DNA of 64,000 bases from Rossellomorea orangium (GTDB lineage Bacteria; Bacillota; Bacilli; Bacillales; Bacillaceae_B). Shown here piece by piece: positions 27,946-36,540 of this stretch. The stretch lies in contig NZ_JAHWGH010000012.1 of assembly GCF_019334305.1 (NCBI RefSeq), forward strand, positions 186,001-250,000, given 5' to 3'. The stretch's first letter is position 1; each line of letters begins with the position of its first letter. The translations under genes and the position numbers were made by a program. Under the pieces are notes generated by a model. It was given only the letters and a program-made list of their open reading frames with translations. It made no database searches and was not told the origin of the DNA.

Positions 27946-27975
27946 TTGCAACCATTCAATTTGGGCGTCGTCTAA
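27946..27975 (+). promoter_or_regulatory. ECF-sigma promoter, probably autoregulatory
   Basis: TTGCAACC (27946-27953), 15 bp, CGTCTAA (27969-27975), immediately before the sigma gene at 27993. It has the same architecture as the element at 24707. The mRNA leader would be very short, so the true start could also be the ATG at 28020 with AGGAG at 28001. Confidence 0.6.
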
Positions 27976-27992
27976 AGGTTGAAAGGGAGTAC

Positions 27993-28547
27993 ATGATGAT
28001 AGGAGATAAGAAGTTGTATATGGAGCAAAATGAAATGAGCAGAGAAGAGACGGTTGAATGGTTAATGGATGAGTACGGAAAGAAGGTTGTGCGACTTGCT
28101 TATACCTATTTAAAACAGGAGCAACTCGCCGAGGATGTGGCACAGGAAGTGTTTATAAAGTGTTATCAAAAGTTTGATACGTTTCGTCAAGAATCATCCT
28201 ATCAAACATGGATTTACTCCATAACGGTAAATCTGTGTAAGGATCGGTTGAAAAGCTGGAGCTTTAGGAATCTTGTGTTTAGTGATTTCTTTTCTTCAAG
28301 AAGCATCACAAATCATACCCCAGAGAGCAAGTTACTTAATCTAGAAGAAAAAACAGAATTATCCCAAAGTGTATTGGGACTGCCCATCAAATATCGTGAA
28401 ATCATGATTCTGTTTTACTATGAAGAATTTACGTATAAGGAGATTGAAGATTTGTTAGGGGTCAGCAGCCAAACAATCAAATCCAGATTACATAGGGGAA
28501 GAAACATGTTACGGAAGAAGCTTAAAGGAGGGGAGGGAAATGAGTGA
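27993..28547 (+). CDS. ECF RNA polymerase sigma factor
   Basis: A 184-residue ECF sigma factor. Region 2: YGKKVVRLAYTYLKQEQLAEDVAQEVF and YQTWIYSITVNLCKDRLKSW. Region 4: LPIKYREIMILFYYEEFTYKEIEDLLG followed by SQTIKSRLHRGR. It is clearly similar to the sigma factor at 24764 and probably a paralogue. Starts at 27993, 27996 or 28020 are possible. It overlaps the next gene by 8 bp. Confidence 0.9.
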   Translation: MMIGDKKLYMEQNEMSREETVEWLMDEYGKKVVRLAYTYLKQEQLAEDVAQEVFIKCYQKFDTFRQESSYQTWIYSITVNLCKDRLKSWSFRNLVFSDFFSSRSITNHTPESKLLNLEEKTELSQSVLGLPIKYREIMILFYYEEFTYKEIEDLLGVSSQTIKSRLHRGRNMLRKKLKGGEGNE

Positions 28548-30099
28548 TATGTTGGATCAATTGAAAGAAGAATTGGATGAACGGGTACTGAGAGATTTAG
28601 ATTTCAGGGAGAGAAACAAAGCGGTTGTAAGAAACCACTTTAAGAGTAATCGTGAGCCGAGTAGAGAAAAGAAGCGATTTGGTTTAGGAGTGATATTAAG
28701 TTTTGGTTTCACTTTACTTTTTATTGGATTCTCAAGCTATTTTGTTCTAAATCATTTAGGGTTAACTCAAGAAGAGAACCATTCTAGTGAGAAAAAAGAG
28801 TTGAAAGATAATCAGAAACCAAAGTCCATTACGCATCCACATACGAAAGAGAATTATGAGGATATGACGAAAGAAGATGTTCTCCATAAATTATTTAATT
28901 CTGTTGATTACTTTGAGACGGCATCTGGTGAATTCGAAAGATATAATCTGTACCATGATGGATCTATTAGCAAGTCTACAGTTGAGTATAAGATGAGTAA
29001 TAAGGGGGTCATAGGTGGGTATGAGAAGATCACTAGTCATCCCGACCCGAATAATCCACAATCGAAGGAGACGATAGATAAAACATATTATAACAAGGAA
29101 AATGTATGGCGTCTTAACTTGGAGTTAAATGATTATTTGAAAGATGAGAATATACGTGAAAAGAAAAGGAAGATCGTTAAAGCAGAGGATATCTTTAATA
29201 TGGACCCCAAAGATATTTATGAATACGAGTATAGGGAAATGTACAGGGAAACTCCGCCTAACATGGCAGCATTCGCATCCCTTTACAATTACGAATTTAT
29301 CGCAAAATACCTAAGAAATGAAAATGAATGGTCAATAGAAAAACAAAATGAGAAACTACTGGAACATAATACGCTGGTCATCGCAGGAACTCTTGATGAA
29401 AGCCTGGTCAATATCATGCAGCCGGATGAAAAGGATTTTAGGATATGGGTGGATAAAGATACTGGGATAATCGTGAAAAGCGAGGTATATAGTGAAACGG
29501 GTGAGCTGGTCAGTTATTTACATCCCACAAGCTTGGAGATTAATAAAACATTCCATGAAAATGAGTTCGAGCCTGATCTTGACGGATTTCAAAAAAGAAG
29601 AATGCCTGACCTTCCTCCAATGGATGAGAGAGAAAAAGAACTAGAAGTCATTGAGCATGCTGATACAAAATTGAGTGACGTAGAAGAAGTGCTGGCCATT
29701 CAAAGGGATACCATGCCATTGTTCTATGAGTTGGACGATCCAAAGATCACTCCTTTTTCTGCCAGTATAGAAAAGTATCATGAAGATCTTCAAGCCTTTG
29801 TTGTCTACAGTTATGACAAGCCTGAAAATGAATTCGGATCTGGTTCCCGTCTGCTTTTCACAAGGATCTATCCAAAGGACACCTATCTCAGAAAAACAGG
29901 AGACTTCGATAGACCATTAGGCGAAGAAATTGAATCGACAAAAATGAATGGGGTTCAATGGAGCATTTTCAATGTGGAAGGCACGGAGGACGTTCATGTT
30001 AAGGGAGAAACGGGTGACTATGTGATTGAAATCGTCACCCATGAAGTATCCGCAAGTGAAATGAAAAGATTGTTGGGTACATTTAAGAAAGCAGAATAA
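28540..30099 (+). CDS. membrane anti-sigma factor with LolA/MucB-like ectodomain
   Basis: A 519-residue protein: cytoplasmic part of about 47 residues (LDERVLRDLDFRERNKAVV), one membrane helix at about 48-72, a charged linker, then a 430-residue ectodomain. The passage FRIWVDKDTGIIVKSEVYSETGELV is the kind of beta-strand repeat seen in LolA/LppX-like and RseB/MucB sensor domains, so lipid or envelope sensing is a reasonable inference. Gene overlap with the sigma factor supports a sigma/anti-sigma pair. Followed by a strong terminator. Confidence 0.75.
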   Translation: MSDMLDQLKEELDERVLRDLDFRERNKAVVRNHFKSNREPSREKKRFGLGVILSFGFTLLFIGFSSYFVLNHLGLTQEENHSSEKKELKDNQKPKSITHPHTKENYEDMTKEDVLHKLFNSVDYFETASGEFERYNLYHDGSISKSTVEYKMSNKGVIGGYEKITSHPDPNNPQSKETIDKTYYNKENVWRLNLELNDYLKDENIREKKRKIVKAEDIFNMDPKDIYEYEYREMYRETPPNMAAFASLYNYEFIAKYLRNENEWSIEKQNEKLLEHNTLVIAGTLDESLVNIMQPDEKDFRIWVDKDTGIIVKSEVYSETGELVSYLHPTSLEINKTFHENEFEPDLDGFQKRRMPDLPPMDEREKELEVIEHADTKLSDVEEVLAIQRDTMPLFYELDDPKITPFSASIEKYHEDLQAFVVYSYDKPENEFGSGSRLLFTRIYPKDTYLRKTGDFDRPLGEEIESTKMNGVQWSIFNVEGTEDVHVKGETGDYVIEIVTHEVSASEMKRLLGTFKKAE

Positions 30100-30106
30100 G
30101 TTGATC

Positions 30107-30140
30107 GGCGCATATCATGATTAAGGATATGCGCCTTTTT
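30107..30140 (+). terminator. intrinsic terminator
   Basis: 10-bp stem GGCGCATATC / GATATGCGCC followed by TTTTTATTTG. Confidence 0.9.
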
Positions 30141-30183
30141 ATTTGTTTTTTCTTTGTGAAAAAAATATACCTTTTTATTCTAG

Positions 30184-30381
30184 AGCCCATGGCTAATTGT
30201 AACAATCTTGCTTGCAGGGTTGTTGAGTGAGGTATATGGAGTGGAATATCAAGTCATTGGAACAACGCTCATCATTATCATTGCCCTAATCTCTGCTTTG
30301 CTCTGTGCGTTAACAACGATTTCGCATTTTAAGCAGAAAGGCAGTGTACTTTCAACCAATCCTGTTAAAGCAGGGCTTTGA
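30184..30381 (+). pseudogene. remnant of a transporter C-terminus
   Basis: The frame after a TAG at 30181 encodes PWLIVTILLAGLLSEVYG, then a last membrane helix IIIIALISALLCALTTI and a basic tail HFKQKGSVLSTN before TGA. It has no start codon or ribosome site and looks like the last membrane helices of an MFS-type transporter whose 5' part is gone. The residual region to 30471 holds only the promoter and leader of the DinB gene. Confidence 0.5.
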
Positions 30382-30471
30382 AAAGAATTACCTGTTATTA
30401 GTTTGAACAAGGAGTTATCCAATTTATGATGAAATATTAAGTAGAAAGATAAATTAGTAGGAGGAACAAAA

Positions 30472-30942
30472 ATGAACCGAAAAACCTTGCTCTTAAGAAT
30501 GCTCGACACAACCTACGACCAGGAAAGCTGGTATGCCCCTTTCAAACCTGCAATCGAAGGGCTCACGGCAGTTCATGCCTGTTGGAGACCGGATGGAGAA
30601 GCGACCAAAACCATTTGGGAAAATGTGAATCATCTGATTTACTATAAAGAAAGATTGACGGCCAAATTGGAAGGCCGTGAATGGACGAATCCTCTTGACG
30701 GCAATGATACCTTCTACCTGACCGAGCAGGTAAATGATGATGCGGCATGGAGAGGAGTCGTTGCACGTGTGGAGACGGCTCATCGGGGTTTAAGAGAAGC
30801 TCTCAGTAAAACAACTGAGAGGAAAATTGAGAAAGATTCTCTTGAAGAAAAGCTTCTGGACATCATGTTTCATGATGCTTATCATACGGGGCAAATCATG
30901 CAGTTGAGGAAGATGCAGGGTTCGTGGCCGTCACAGCGATGA
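30472..30942 (+). CDS. DinB-family protein
   Basis: A 156-residue DinB-like four-helix protein. Metal ligands are probably the His in WENVNHLIYYKER and the two in FHDAYHTGQIMQLRK, the signature of the last helices. GTAGGAGG precedes the ATG. Relatives bind Zn or Ni and include thiol-dependent transferases. It is not close in sequence to the DinB protein at 2575. Confidence 0.85.
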   Translation: MNRKTLLLRMLDTTYDQESWYAPFKPAIEGLTAVHACWRPDGEATKTIWENVNHLIYYKERLTAKLEGREWTNPLDGNDTFYLTEQVNDDAAWRGVVARVETAHRGLREALSKTTERKIEKDSLEEKLLDIMFHDAYHTGQIMQLRKMQGSWPSQR

Positions 30943-30952
30943 AACCGGATAG

Positions 30953-30984
30953 CTGGAGATTGCAGACCAATCTCCGGTTTTTTT
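30953..30984 (+). terminator. intrinsic terminator
   Basis: Stem CTGGAGATTG / CAATCTCCGG (one G-U pair), loop CAGAC, followed by seven T. Confidence 0.9.
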
Positions 30985-31001
30985 GTCTTCTGAAAAAGCC
31001 C

Positions 31002-31733
31002 TTACTCCGATGACTCACTAAAATAATGGATCCCCTCTAAATAAGTCACCAACTCATTCAACGCCCCCAATGACTTCAATCCCTTATTTATTTGATCTCT
31101 CATATCCACGATCCGACGTTGAAGGATGGGAAGGATCTCCCGATAGTTTTTCGTTTCAATTCCTTTCAGTACCTCTCTGCATTGATCGAACCCCATACCG
31201 GATAATCGAAGGAGTTTTATGATAAATAGTTTGTTTAGTAATGCCCCATTGAAATATCGGTAATTATTTTCTCCTCTGTTGGCTTCAAATAGCTCTTGTT
31301 GTTCCCACACCCTTAATGTGGAAATCGGAAGGGCTAATCGCTTTGACACTTCTTTGTATGTAACGTGGCCGTCTACTTGCATGTTTGATATGGTTTTCTG
31401 GCTGCTTAACGCTGATTGCAACTGCTCTAAGACTAACGTGCTTTCTTTATAGTTTTTAACGAGTTCTGCCTGAAACTCCACCGCTAACATAATGGCTGCT
31501 TCCCGGTCTTTGTTTACAACGAGCCTCATCATTTTCGCTACTTCTGTCCATGAGTAACCAGCCATCATAAGACGTGAAGCTTCAAAAAATCGTTTATGTA
31601 TCTCGGTGTATTGCCGATAATTATTTTTCCCCCTTGGGGCACTGGGAATGAATCCCCACGTTTCATATTTCCTGAGCATGTCTGCACTTAGATTAAATGG
31701 CCTGGTGATTTCGATTCCTCTATAAATTCGCAA
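31002..31733 (-). CDS. MerR-family regulator with two MerR domains
   Basis: A 243-residue protein with two MerR-type winged-helix domains. The first (about 1-75) reads LRKYETWGFIPSAPRG, NNYRQYTEIHKRFFEA, MAGYSWTEVAKMM. The second (about 120-200) reads VTYKEVSKRLALPISTLRVW, NNYRYFNGALLNKLF, MGFDQCREVLKG. A C-terminal helix follows. TTG at 31733 is chosen because AGGAGGAG precedes; the frame runs back to 31781. Divergent from an ABC exporter operon, which it probably controls. Unlike classical MerR proteins there is no separate ligand domain. Confidence 0.75.
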   Translation of the reverse strand: MRIYRGIEITRPFNLSADMLRKYETWGFIPSAPRGKNNYRQYTEIHKRFFEASRLMMAGYSWTEVAKMMRLVVNKDREAAIMLAVEFQAELVKNYKESTLVLEQLQSALSSQKTISNMQVDGHVTYKEVSKRLALPISTLRVWEQQELFEANRGENNYRYFNGALLNKLFIIKLLRLSGMGFDQCREVLKGIETKNYREILPILQRRIVDMRDQINKGLKSLGALNELVTYLEGIHYFSESSE

Positions 31734-31842
31734 TTTTACTGACTCCTCCTGAAACATTGACGTAAAACATGAAAGTCTCATTCCGACTTTCTATTGAGGA
31801 TTCAATGATCCTTCCACCTCTATTTTGACAAACCCTCGAACC

Positions 31843-31873
31843 TTGCAACAGAGTGCTACGATTAAAGTATAAG
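31843..31873 (+). promoter_or_regulatory. promoter with 19-bp spacer, MerR-type
   Basis: TTGCAA (31843-31848), 19 bp, TATAAG (31868-31873). A 19-bp spacer is the hallmark of promoters twisted by MerR-family activators, and a MerR gene is divergent from it. A TTGACA at 31825 has no -10 at normal distance. Confidence 0.45.
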
Positions 31874-31917
31874 GTAAATATTTCAAATTTTCAATCATCA
31901 TAAAAGGAGAGATACTT

Positions 31918-32892
31918 ATGCTGCAGGTTCAAAATGTAGGGAAGATCTATGAGGTTCCTGTGAGGGAATCAGGACTCAAAGGGGCCATATCCAGTTTTAT
32001 AAAACGTGAAAAGAAGGAGGTAAGTGCGGTGTCGGATCTTTCATTCGAGATTCAAAATGGGGAAATCGTGGGGTTTATCGGGCCGAATGGAGCGGGAAAG
32101 AGCACCACCTTGAAAATGCTCAGCGGCATCCTGCATCCAACGAAAGGAGAAGTGAATGTTCTTGGGTATAAACCTCATCAACGTCAACATGACTATTTGA
32201 AGAAGATTGCCTTAATCCGGGGAAGCAAGCCTCTCTTTGCCCCGGCTGACTTGACGGCATTGGACGCACTTCATATGCAGAGGATTATCTATGATATCAA
32301 TTATAAGGAATTCACCGGATATTTACATAAAATCGTCGATTGGTTACAGATAGAGCCTTATTACAACAAGCCGCTTAGAACGCTTTCTTTGGGAGAAAGG
32401 ATGCGCTGTGGTCTAGCCTGTTCACTTGTGTACAATCCAGAAGTCCTTTTTCTGGATGAACCGACGATCGGTCTTGATTCCGATGCCCAGCAACGGATTC
32501 GGCATTTCTTGAAAGAATATAATCGGGAAACCAATGCAACGATTCTGTTGACCTCCCATTACATGGAGGATGTGACCCAGTTGTGCAAGAGAGTGATGGT
32601 CATTGATAAAGGGAGATTACGTTTTGATGGAGATATGAATCACATGGTCGACCAGTTGACTCCCTTTAAATTGATTGTCTTTACCCTTGAAAAATCCAGC
32701 GTGCTGCCTGCCGACTTATCTGAGTTGGTAATAGAAGCACAGGATGGGAAGTACACCATTCGCGTTTTGAATCAACACGTTCCTTCCGTGACCGCCCGCT
32801 TACTATCCGACTATTCCATCCTTGACTTGACCGTCGAACACCCTCCTTTTGATCAAACGATTCAACAACTATATAAAACTGAGGTGGTGTAA
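31918..32892 (+). CDS. ABC-2 type exporter, ATP-binding subunit
   Basis: A 324-residue ATPase. Walker A GPNGAGKST (residues 55-63), signature LSLGERMR (about 156), Walker B VLFLDEP (about 177), switch His in LLTSHYMED. The N-terminal VPVRESGLKGAISSFIKREK extension and a C-terminal domain of about 90 residues are typical for drug or polysaccharide ABC-2 exporters. It is followed by two permeases with spacing of 3-4 bp. Energy unit of an exporter at the cell membrane; cargo unknown. Confidence 0.9.
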   Translation: MLQVQNVGKIYEVPVRESGLKGAISSFIKREKKEVSAVSDLSFEIQNGEIVGFIGPNGAGKSTTLKMLSGILHPTKGEVNVLGYKPHQRQHDYLKKIALIRGSKPLFAPADLTALDALHMQRIIYDINYKEFTGYLHKIVDWLQIEPYYNKPLRTLSLGERMRCGLACSLVYNPEVLFLDEPTIGLDSDAQQRIRHFLKEYNRETNATILLTSHYMEDVTQLCKRVMVIDKGRLRFDGDMNHMVDQLTPFKLIVFTLEKSSVLPADLSELVIEAQDGKYTIRVLNQHVPSVTARLLSDYSILDLTVEHPPFDQTIQQLYKTEVV

Positions 32893-32895
32893 AGA

Positions 32896-33708
32896 ATGAG
32901 TAGAATCGCTGTTCTTAACGGCTATCGCCTGCTTAAGGGCTATACGGTATGGAAAACGATGGATGTGTTTAGCTGGAGGTCATTCATCTACCTGCTCGTA
33001 TTTTCTCATTTGATCACACCATTGGTTTCGTTATTCGTTTGGCAAACGGTCACGGCAAAAGGGCAGGTCGTTGGAGGTTGGGGATCCAGCCAGTTCCTGA
33101 TTTACTATTTAGCGATTGTCATCGTGCGACAGCTGACGGTCTCATATGAACACCATATGTTGGGCATTCAGATTTACAACGGTGAATTGACGAATCTGCT
33201 TTTGAAGCCCCATCACCTGCTTTATGTCGTCATTGGGGAAAACCTCGCTGTGAAAATGGTGTCCTATACGATTTCCATCCCCATGCTCATCGCTCTTTGG
33301 GTTTGGCTAAGCCCTGACAGTACACCGTCTTTCACAACGGTATGTCTTTTTATCCTGACTGTCTTCAACGCCTGCATCCTCCGCTTTCTGTGGCTTTACT
33401 TGTTGACACTCGCTGCCTTCTGGACAGAAAAAACTCAATCATTGGTCAACGCAGGTGAAGTGGCGAACTTCTTTGTCGGAGGGGAAGTAGCTCCACTTTT
33501 TCTTATACAGGGAGGTTTCGGTGAATGGTTATACTATCTTCCTTTTTACGGGATGTTGGGCTTCCCGGCTGAAGTCCTGACCGGCACCAGTGGCATCTCT
33601 ATCATTCCCGGCCTTGCCCTGCAGTATGGCTGGATCGCCATTCTGGTCCTATGCAGTACCTTTGTATATAAAAGAGGCATTAAACGATATTCTGCTCTTG
33701 GAGGTTGA
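32896..33708 (+). CDS. ABC-2 type permease (first)
   Basis: A 270-residue membrane protein with about six helices, of the DUF990/ABC2_membrane_6 type: WRSFIYLLVFSHLITPLVSLF, FLIYYLAIVIVRQLT, GELTNLLLKPHHLLYV and GFGEWLYYLPFYGMLGFP. The element L-L-K-P after helix 2 is characteristic. Forms a heterodimer with the next gene product and the ATPase at 31918. Confidence 0.85.
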   Translation: MSRIAVLNGYRLLKGYTVWKTMDVFSWRSFIYLLVFSHLITPLVSLFVWQTVTAKGQVVGGWGSSQFLIYYLAIVIVRQLTVSYEHHMLGIQIYNGELTNLLLKPHHLLYVVIGENLAVKMVSYTISIPMLIALWVWLSPDSTPSFTTVCLFILTVFNACILRFLWLYLLTLAAFWTEKTQSLVNAGEVANFFVGGEVAPLFLIQGGFGEWLYYLPFYGMLGFPAEVLTGTSGISIIPGLALQYGWIAILVLCSTFVYKRGIKRYSALGG

Positions 33709-33712
33709 AAAA

Positions 33713-34501
33713 ATGAGAAAAAAGTTGGCTTTAGTATTCCTGTTCTTTAGAACGTCGCTCATGACCCAGCTGCCTTACCGAATCAATTTTCTTACACAGG
33801 CAGTTTCTACACTCTTCTATTTTGCAAGCGGAGTATTCGGCCTCCGCATTGTGTTTCAATTTACAGATTCACTGGCAGGATGGACATATGTAGAAATCAT
33901 CACGCTACTAGGAGTCTATCAATTGGTGGCAGGTACCCTTTCCCTTTTTGTCATGGGGAACATTGAAGCTTTACCAGATAAGGTCGTCGACGGTCACTTG
34001 GACGAAACGCTATTACTACCGGAGAATGCCCAGTTCCTATCGAGCTTCGGCAACTGCAATGTGTGGGCAATCACTGACATCCTACTTGGGTTCACCGTCA
34101 TAACGGGAGCAGGCTTTTTTCATTTCGATGAGGTCGTGCTTCTCTATTTCATTCAGTTTGTCCTTTTGTTATCCTGCTCCCTCATCATCAGCTACTCCTT
34201 CAGAATGTGGATCGGCATCTTGTCATTTTGGCTCGGTAGAACAGGTGGCGGCTTCATTCTGTTTTCAAGTATATGGACGATGGGGAAGTATCCGGTTGAT
34301 CTGTATCCACCGATGATTAAGTGGCTTCTTTACACCCTGGTTCCTGTTGGAATAGTGGCTGCAGTTCCCACATATGCGCTGTTCCATGGGGTTTCATTGG
34401 TTCAACTGGTGGGATTGCTTTTGTTGACCTTTGTGATCTCGCAGTTTACAGGATTTTTGTGGAGGAAGGGGTTGGGGAGGTATTCGAGTGCTACTTCTTG
34501 A
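33713..34501 (+). CDS. ABC-2 type permease (second)
   Basis: A 262-residue membrane protein of the same ABC-2 group as its neighbour (VVDGHLDETLLLPENAQFLS corresponds to G-x-L-x-x-x-L-L-K-P in the first). About six helices. ATG at 33713 is set by GGAGG at 33700; an open frame starting at 33590 overlaps the previous gene and is not used. Last gene of the exporter operon. Confidence 0.85.
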   Translation: MRKKLALVFLFFRTSLMTQLPYRINFLTQAVSTLFYFASGVFGLRIVFQFTDSLAGWTYVEIITLLGVYQLVAGTLSLFVMGNIEALPDKVVDGHLDETLLLPENAQFLSSFGNCNVWAITDILLGFTVITGAGFFHFDEVVLLYFIQFVLLLSCSLIISYSFRMWIGILSFWLGRTGGGFILFSSIWTMGKYPVDLYPPMIKWLLYTLVPVGIVAAVPTYALFHGVSLVQLVGLLLLTFVISQFTGFLWRKGLGRYSSATS

Positions 34502-34593
34502 TGTGGTGATGAAGATAACGGTTGTTAGGAATTAGAAATTAATGGATAATAGTTTCAGAGTATAGCGAGCACAAGTTCAAGGAGTGAATCGGA

Positions 34594-35142
34594 ATGGTTA
34601 TTCATCCAATAGAATTTCATATTCGTAGTCTAACTTATATTATAAGGTCAGCAAGAGAAGAAGATGCGCACCAGCTTTCAGAAGTCCGGCTCCAAGTAGA
34701 CGGAGAGACGGAAAACATGGACAGGGAAAGAGGAGAGGCGTACATAGACGAAGAGGGCTTCAGAAAGATCATCAAACAAGATTCAGAGAGTCCGAGAAAT
34801 CTCTTCCTGGTTTGTGAAGTCGAGGACAGGATTGCCGGTTTCTCCAGATGTGAGGGGACATCCTTAAAACGTGCCGCTCATAAGGTAGAGTTTGGTGTTT
34901 GCGTATTACAGGAATTCTGGGGATACGGGATCGGGAAAAATCTATTAAAGATGAGCATACGCTGGGCAGATGACAACGACATTAAGAAGATCACCTTGAA
35001 TGTACTTGAAACCAATAAAAAAGCCATCATGCTTTATAAAAATAACGGTTTTGAGGTTGAGGGAGTATTGAAAAGAGACAAATTATTATCGGACGGACGT
35101 TACTACGATACCGTGGTGATGGAACGGTTGCATTCGTTATGA
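34594..35142 (+). CDS. GNAT-family N-acetyltransferase
   Basis: A 182-residue GNAT of the RimI/PhnO-like group: YIIRSAREEDAHQLSEVR, motif A FGVCVLQEFWGYGIGKNLL with G-Y-G-I-G-K, and the end TNKKAIMLYKNNGFEVEG. AAGGAGTG precedes with rather long spacing. Acceptor unknown. Confidence 0.85.
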   Translation: MVIHPIEFHIRSLTYIIRSAREEDAHQLSEVRLQVDGETENMDRERGEAYIDEEGFRKIIKQDSESPRNLFLVCEVEDRIAGFSRCEGTSLKRAAHKVEFGVCVLQEFWGYGIGKNLLKMSIRWADDNDIKKITLNVLETNKKAIMLYKNNGFEVEGVLKRDKLLSDGRYYDTVVMERLHSL

Positions 35143-35192
35143 TCAGTAGAGGGGTGAAGTGATGTGGGGGGAGGTTGTGATGAAGAGAAATC

Positions 35193-35260
35193 TTTAGAAT
35201 TCATGTAATCAACGCCCATAATCCTCGTTTCTCACACAGAGACCTAACTTGAATTCTAAA
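35193..35260. other. 11-bp inverted repeat before the HAD gene
   Basis: TTTAGAATTCA (35193-35203) and TGAATTCTAAA (35250-35260) are perfectly complementary, 46 bases apart, 24 bases before the HAD gene. Just upstream GGGGGGAGG is followed by an 11-codon or 5-codon mini-frame that ends at 35197 inside the left arm. Function unknown. Confidence 0.45.
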
Positions 35261-35283
35261 AAAACTAAAGGGTTGATAAGCCA

Positions 35284-36012
35284 ATGAAAAAGTATAGCCT
35301 TCTTTTATTTGACCTGGATGACACACTGCTTGAAAATTCCTCATGGTTTGACGATGGACTGATTCAGACTCTTGCGGAACATCCATTGACAAAGGGAATG
35401 GATGAAAAACAATTCTTGATGAACATAAAACAACCTCCTAGATATTTAATAGACAAACTTGTCAGTGGGGAACTAAATACCTCTGAGTTTAAAAGAGAAA
35501 GATGGAAGAGTGCTCTTGATTTCTTTGACGTCAAAGCAGACATTGAAGAAATTGATCAGCTTGAATCACTCTTTCTTAATGCAGGTATGAACTATATATC
35601 GATTGATGAATCCGTATTACATTTGATGAATGAACTAAATCAGCATTATGAAGTTGCCATTGTTACAAACGGACTTTATGACCCTCACCAAAAGATACTC
35701 AATATGGGTTTAGGGGATATATTCAGCAAGGATAATATTTTCCACGCAGAATCATTAGGTTTTAGAAAGCCAGATTCTAGAATGTACACTATTGCTTTAG
35801 AAGCTTTCAAGAAAAAACCCGAAGAGACGATATTCATAGGTGACTCGTGGACTCACGATGTACTTGGACCCATGGAAGCAGGAATGGAAGCAATATGGGT
35901 CAATTTCAGAGGGGAAGAAAAGCCAACGGATCATACTCCGTTTGCCATTGTGTCTTCTATTATGGAGATAAGAGATATTTTGCTTAGGACCGGCATTGAG
36001 AAAAAATTATAA
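35284..36012 (+). CDS. HAD hydrolase, YjjG/YfnB type
   Basis: A 242-residue HAD phosphatase: FDLDDTLLEN with D10 and D12, VTNG (motif II), FRKPDSRMY (motif III Lys) and IGDSWTHDVLGPMEAGM (motif IV). The D-D-T variant and the helical cap are typical of the YjjG/YfnB group, which dephosphorylates nucleotides such as dUMP in characterised members. Ribosome site is weak. Not linked to a pathway here. Confidence 0.85.
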   Translation: MKKYSLLLFDLDDTLLENSSWFDDGLIQTLAEHPLTKGMDEKQFLMNIKQPPRYLIDKLVSGELNTSEFKRERWKSALDFFDVKADIEEIDQLESLFLNAGMNYISIDESVLHLMNELNQHYEVAIVTNGLYDPHQKILNMGLGDIFSKDNIFHAESLGFRKPDSRMYTIALEAFKKKPEETIFIGDSWTHDVLGPMEAGMEAIWVNFRGEEKPTDHTPFAIVSSIMEIRDILLRTGIEKKL

Positions 36013-36018
36013 TTATCT

Positions 36019-36053
36019 AAGCTTATCAAAAACAATAGGTAAGCTTCTTTTTT
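36019..36053 (+). terminator. intrinsic terminator
   Basis: Stem AAGCTTATC / GGTAAGCTT (one mismatch) with a 10-base loop, followed by CTTTTTT. Confidence 0.75.
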
Positions 36054-36139
36054 ATGAACTAATCATTGAGTTACTTTCAATAAACTGGAATAATTGGAAT
36101 TGTGAGTAATAAAGCTGTTGTATCAGGGGGGAACATCAT

Positions 36140-36481
36140 ATGAAAAAAATATTCATTTTCATGATAAGTATTTCAGTAGTTCTTTTCCTGCTCGGCTGCG
36201 GAAAGAATGATGGAATCAGCAGCGAGGAAGCGGAGAACATTGCAATGGAACAATTTGAAAATGATGTAAAGGATCACAATGAAACTGCCGTTAAAAAAAT
36301 CAATCTAAACGATGTGGAACTCCTTTCAAAAGAAACCAATTTCAGCAGCTCGTCCAAGGCATGGGAAATTACGTTCAATTATAAGGATGGGGTTAAGGGT
36401 GAAGATGAGGTCTCCAATTCGATTGCTCAATATAGTGTGAATCCTGATGGGGAGATCATTCGTAAGTCGAGCTCGTTTTAA
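36140..36481 (+). CDS. small lipoprotein, PepSY-like
   Basis: A 113-residue lipoprotein: MKKIFIFMISISVVLFLLGC with lipobox F-L-L-G-C, then a soluble domain in which SSEEAENIAMEQFENDV followed by AWEITFNYKDG...YSVNPDGEIIRK matches the helix-plus-strands plan of PepSY-type protease-inhibitor or sensor domains. GGGGGG before the ATG. Function unknown. Confidence 0.7.
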   Translation: MKKIFIFMISISVVLFLLGCGKNDGISSEEAENIAMEQFENDVKDHNETAVKKINLNDVELLSKETNFSSSSKAWEITFNYKDGVKGEDEVSNSIAQYSVNPDGEIIRKSSSF

Positions 36482-36540
36482 GAAATGTAGACACATTTTG
36501 AAAAGAGAGATCTAGAATCACATGTTAGGAGTGTATTCCT

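Noticed and set aside
31825-31830. TTGACA as -35 of the ABC exporter operon
   Set aside because: No -10 lies at 16-19 bp from it; TTGCAA 18 bases further right has TATAAG at 19 bp.
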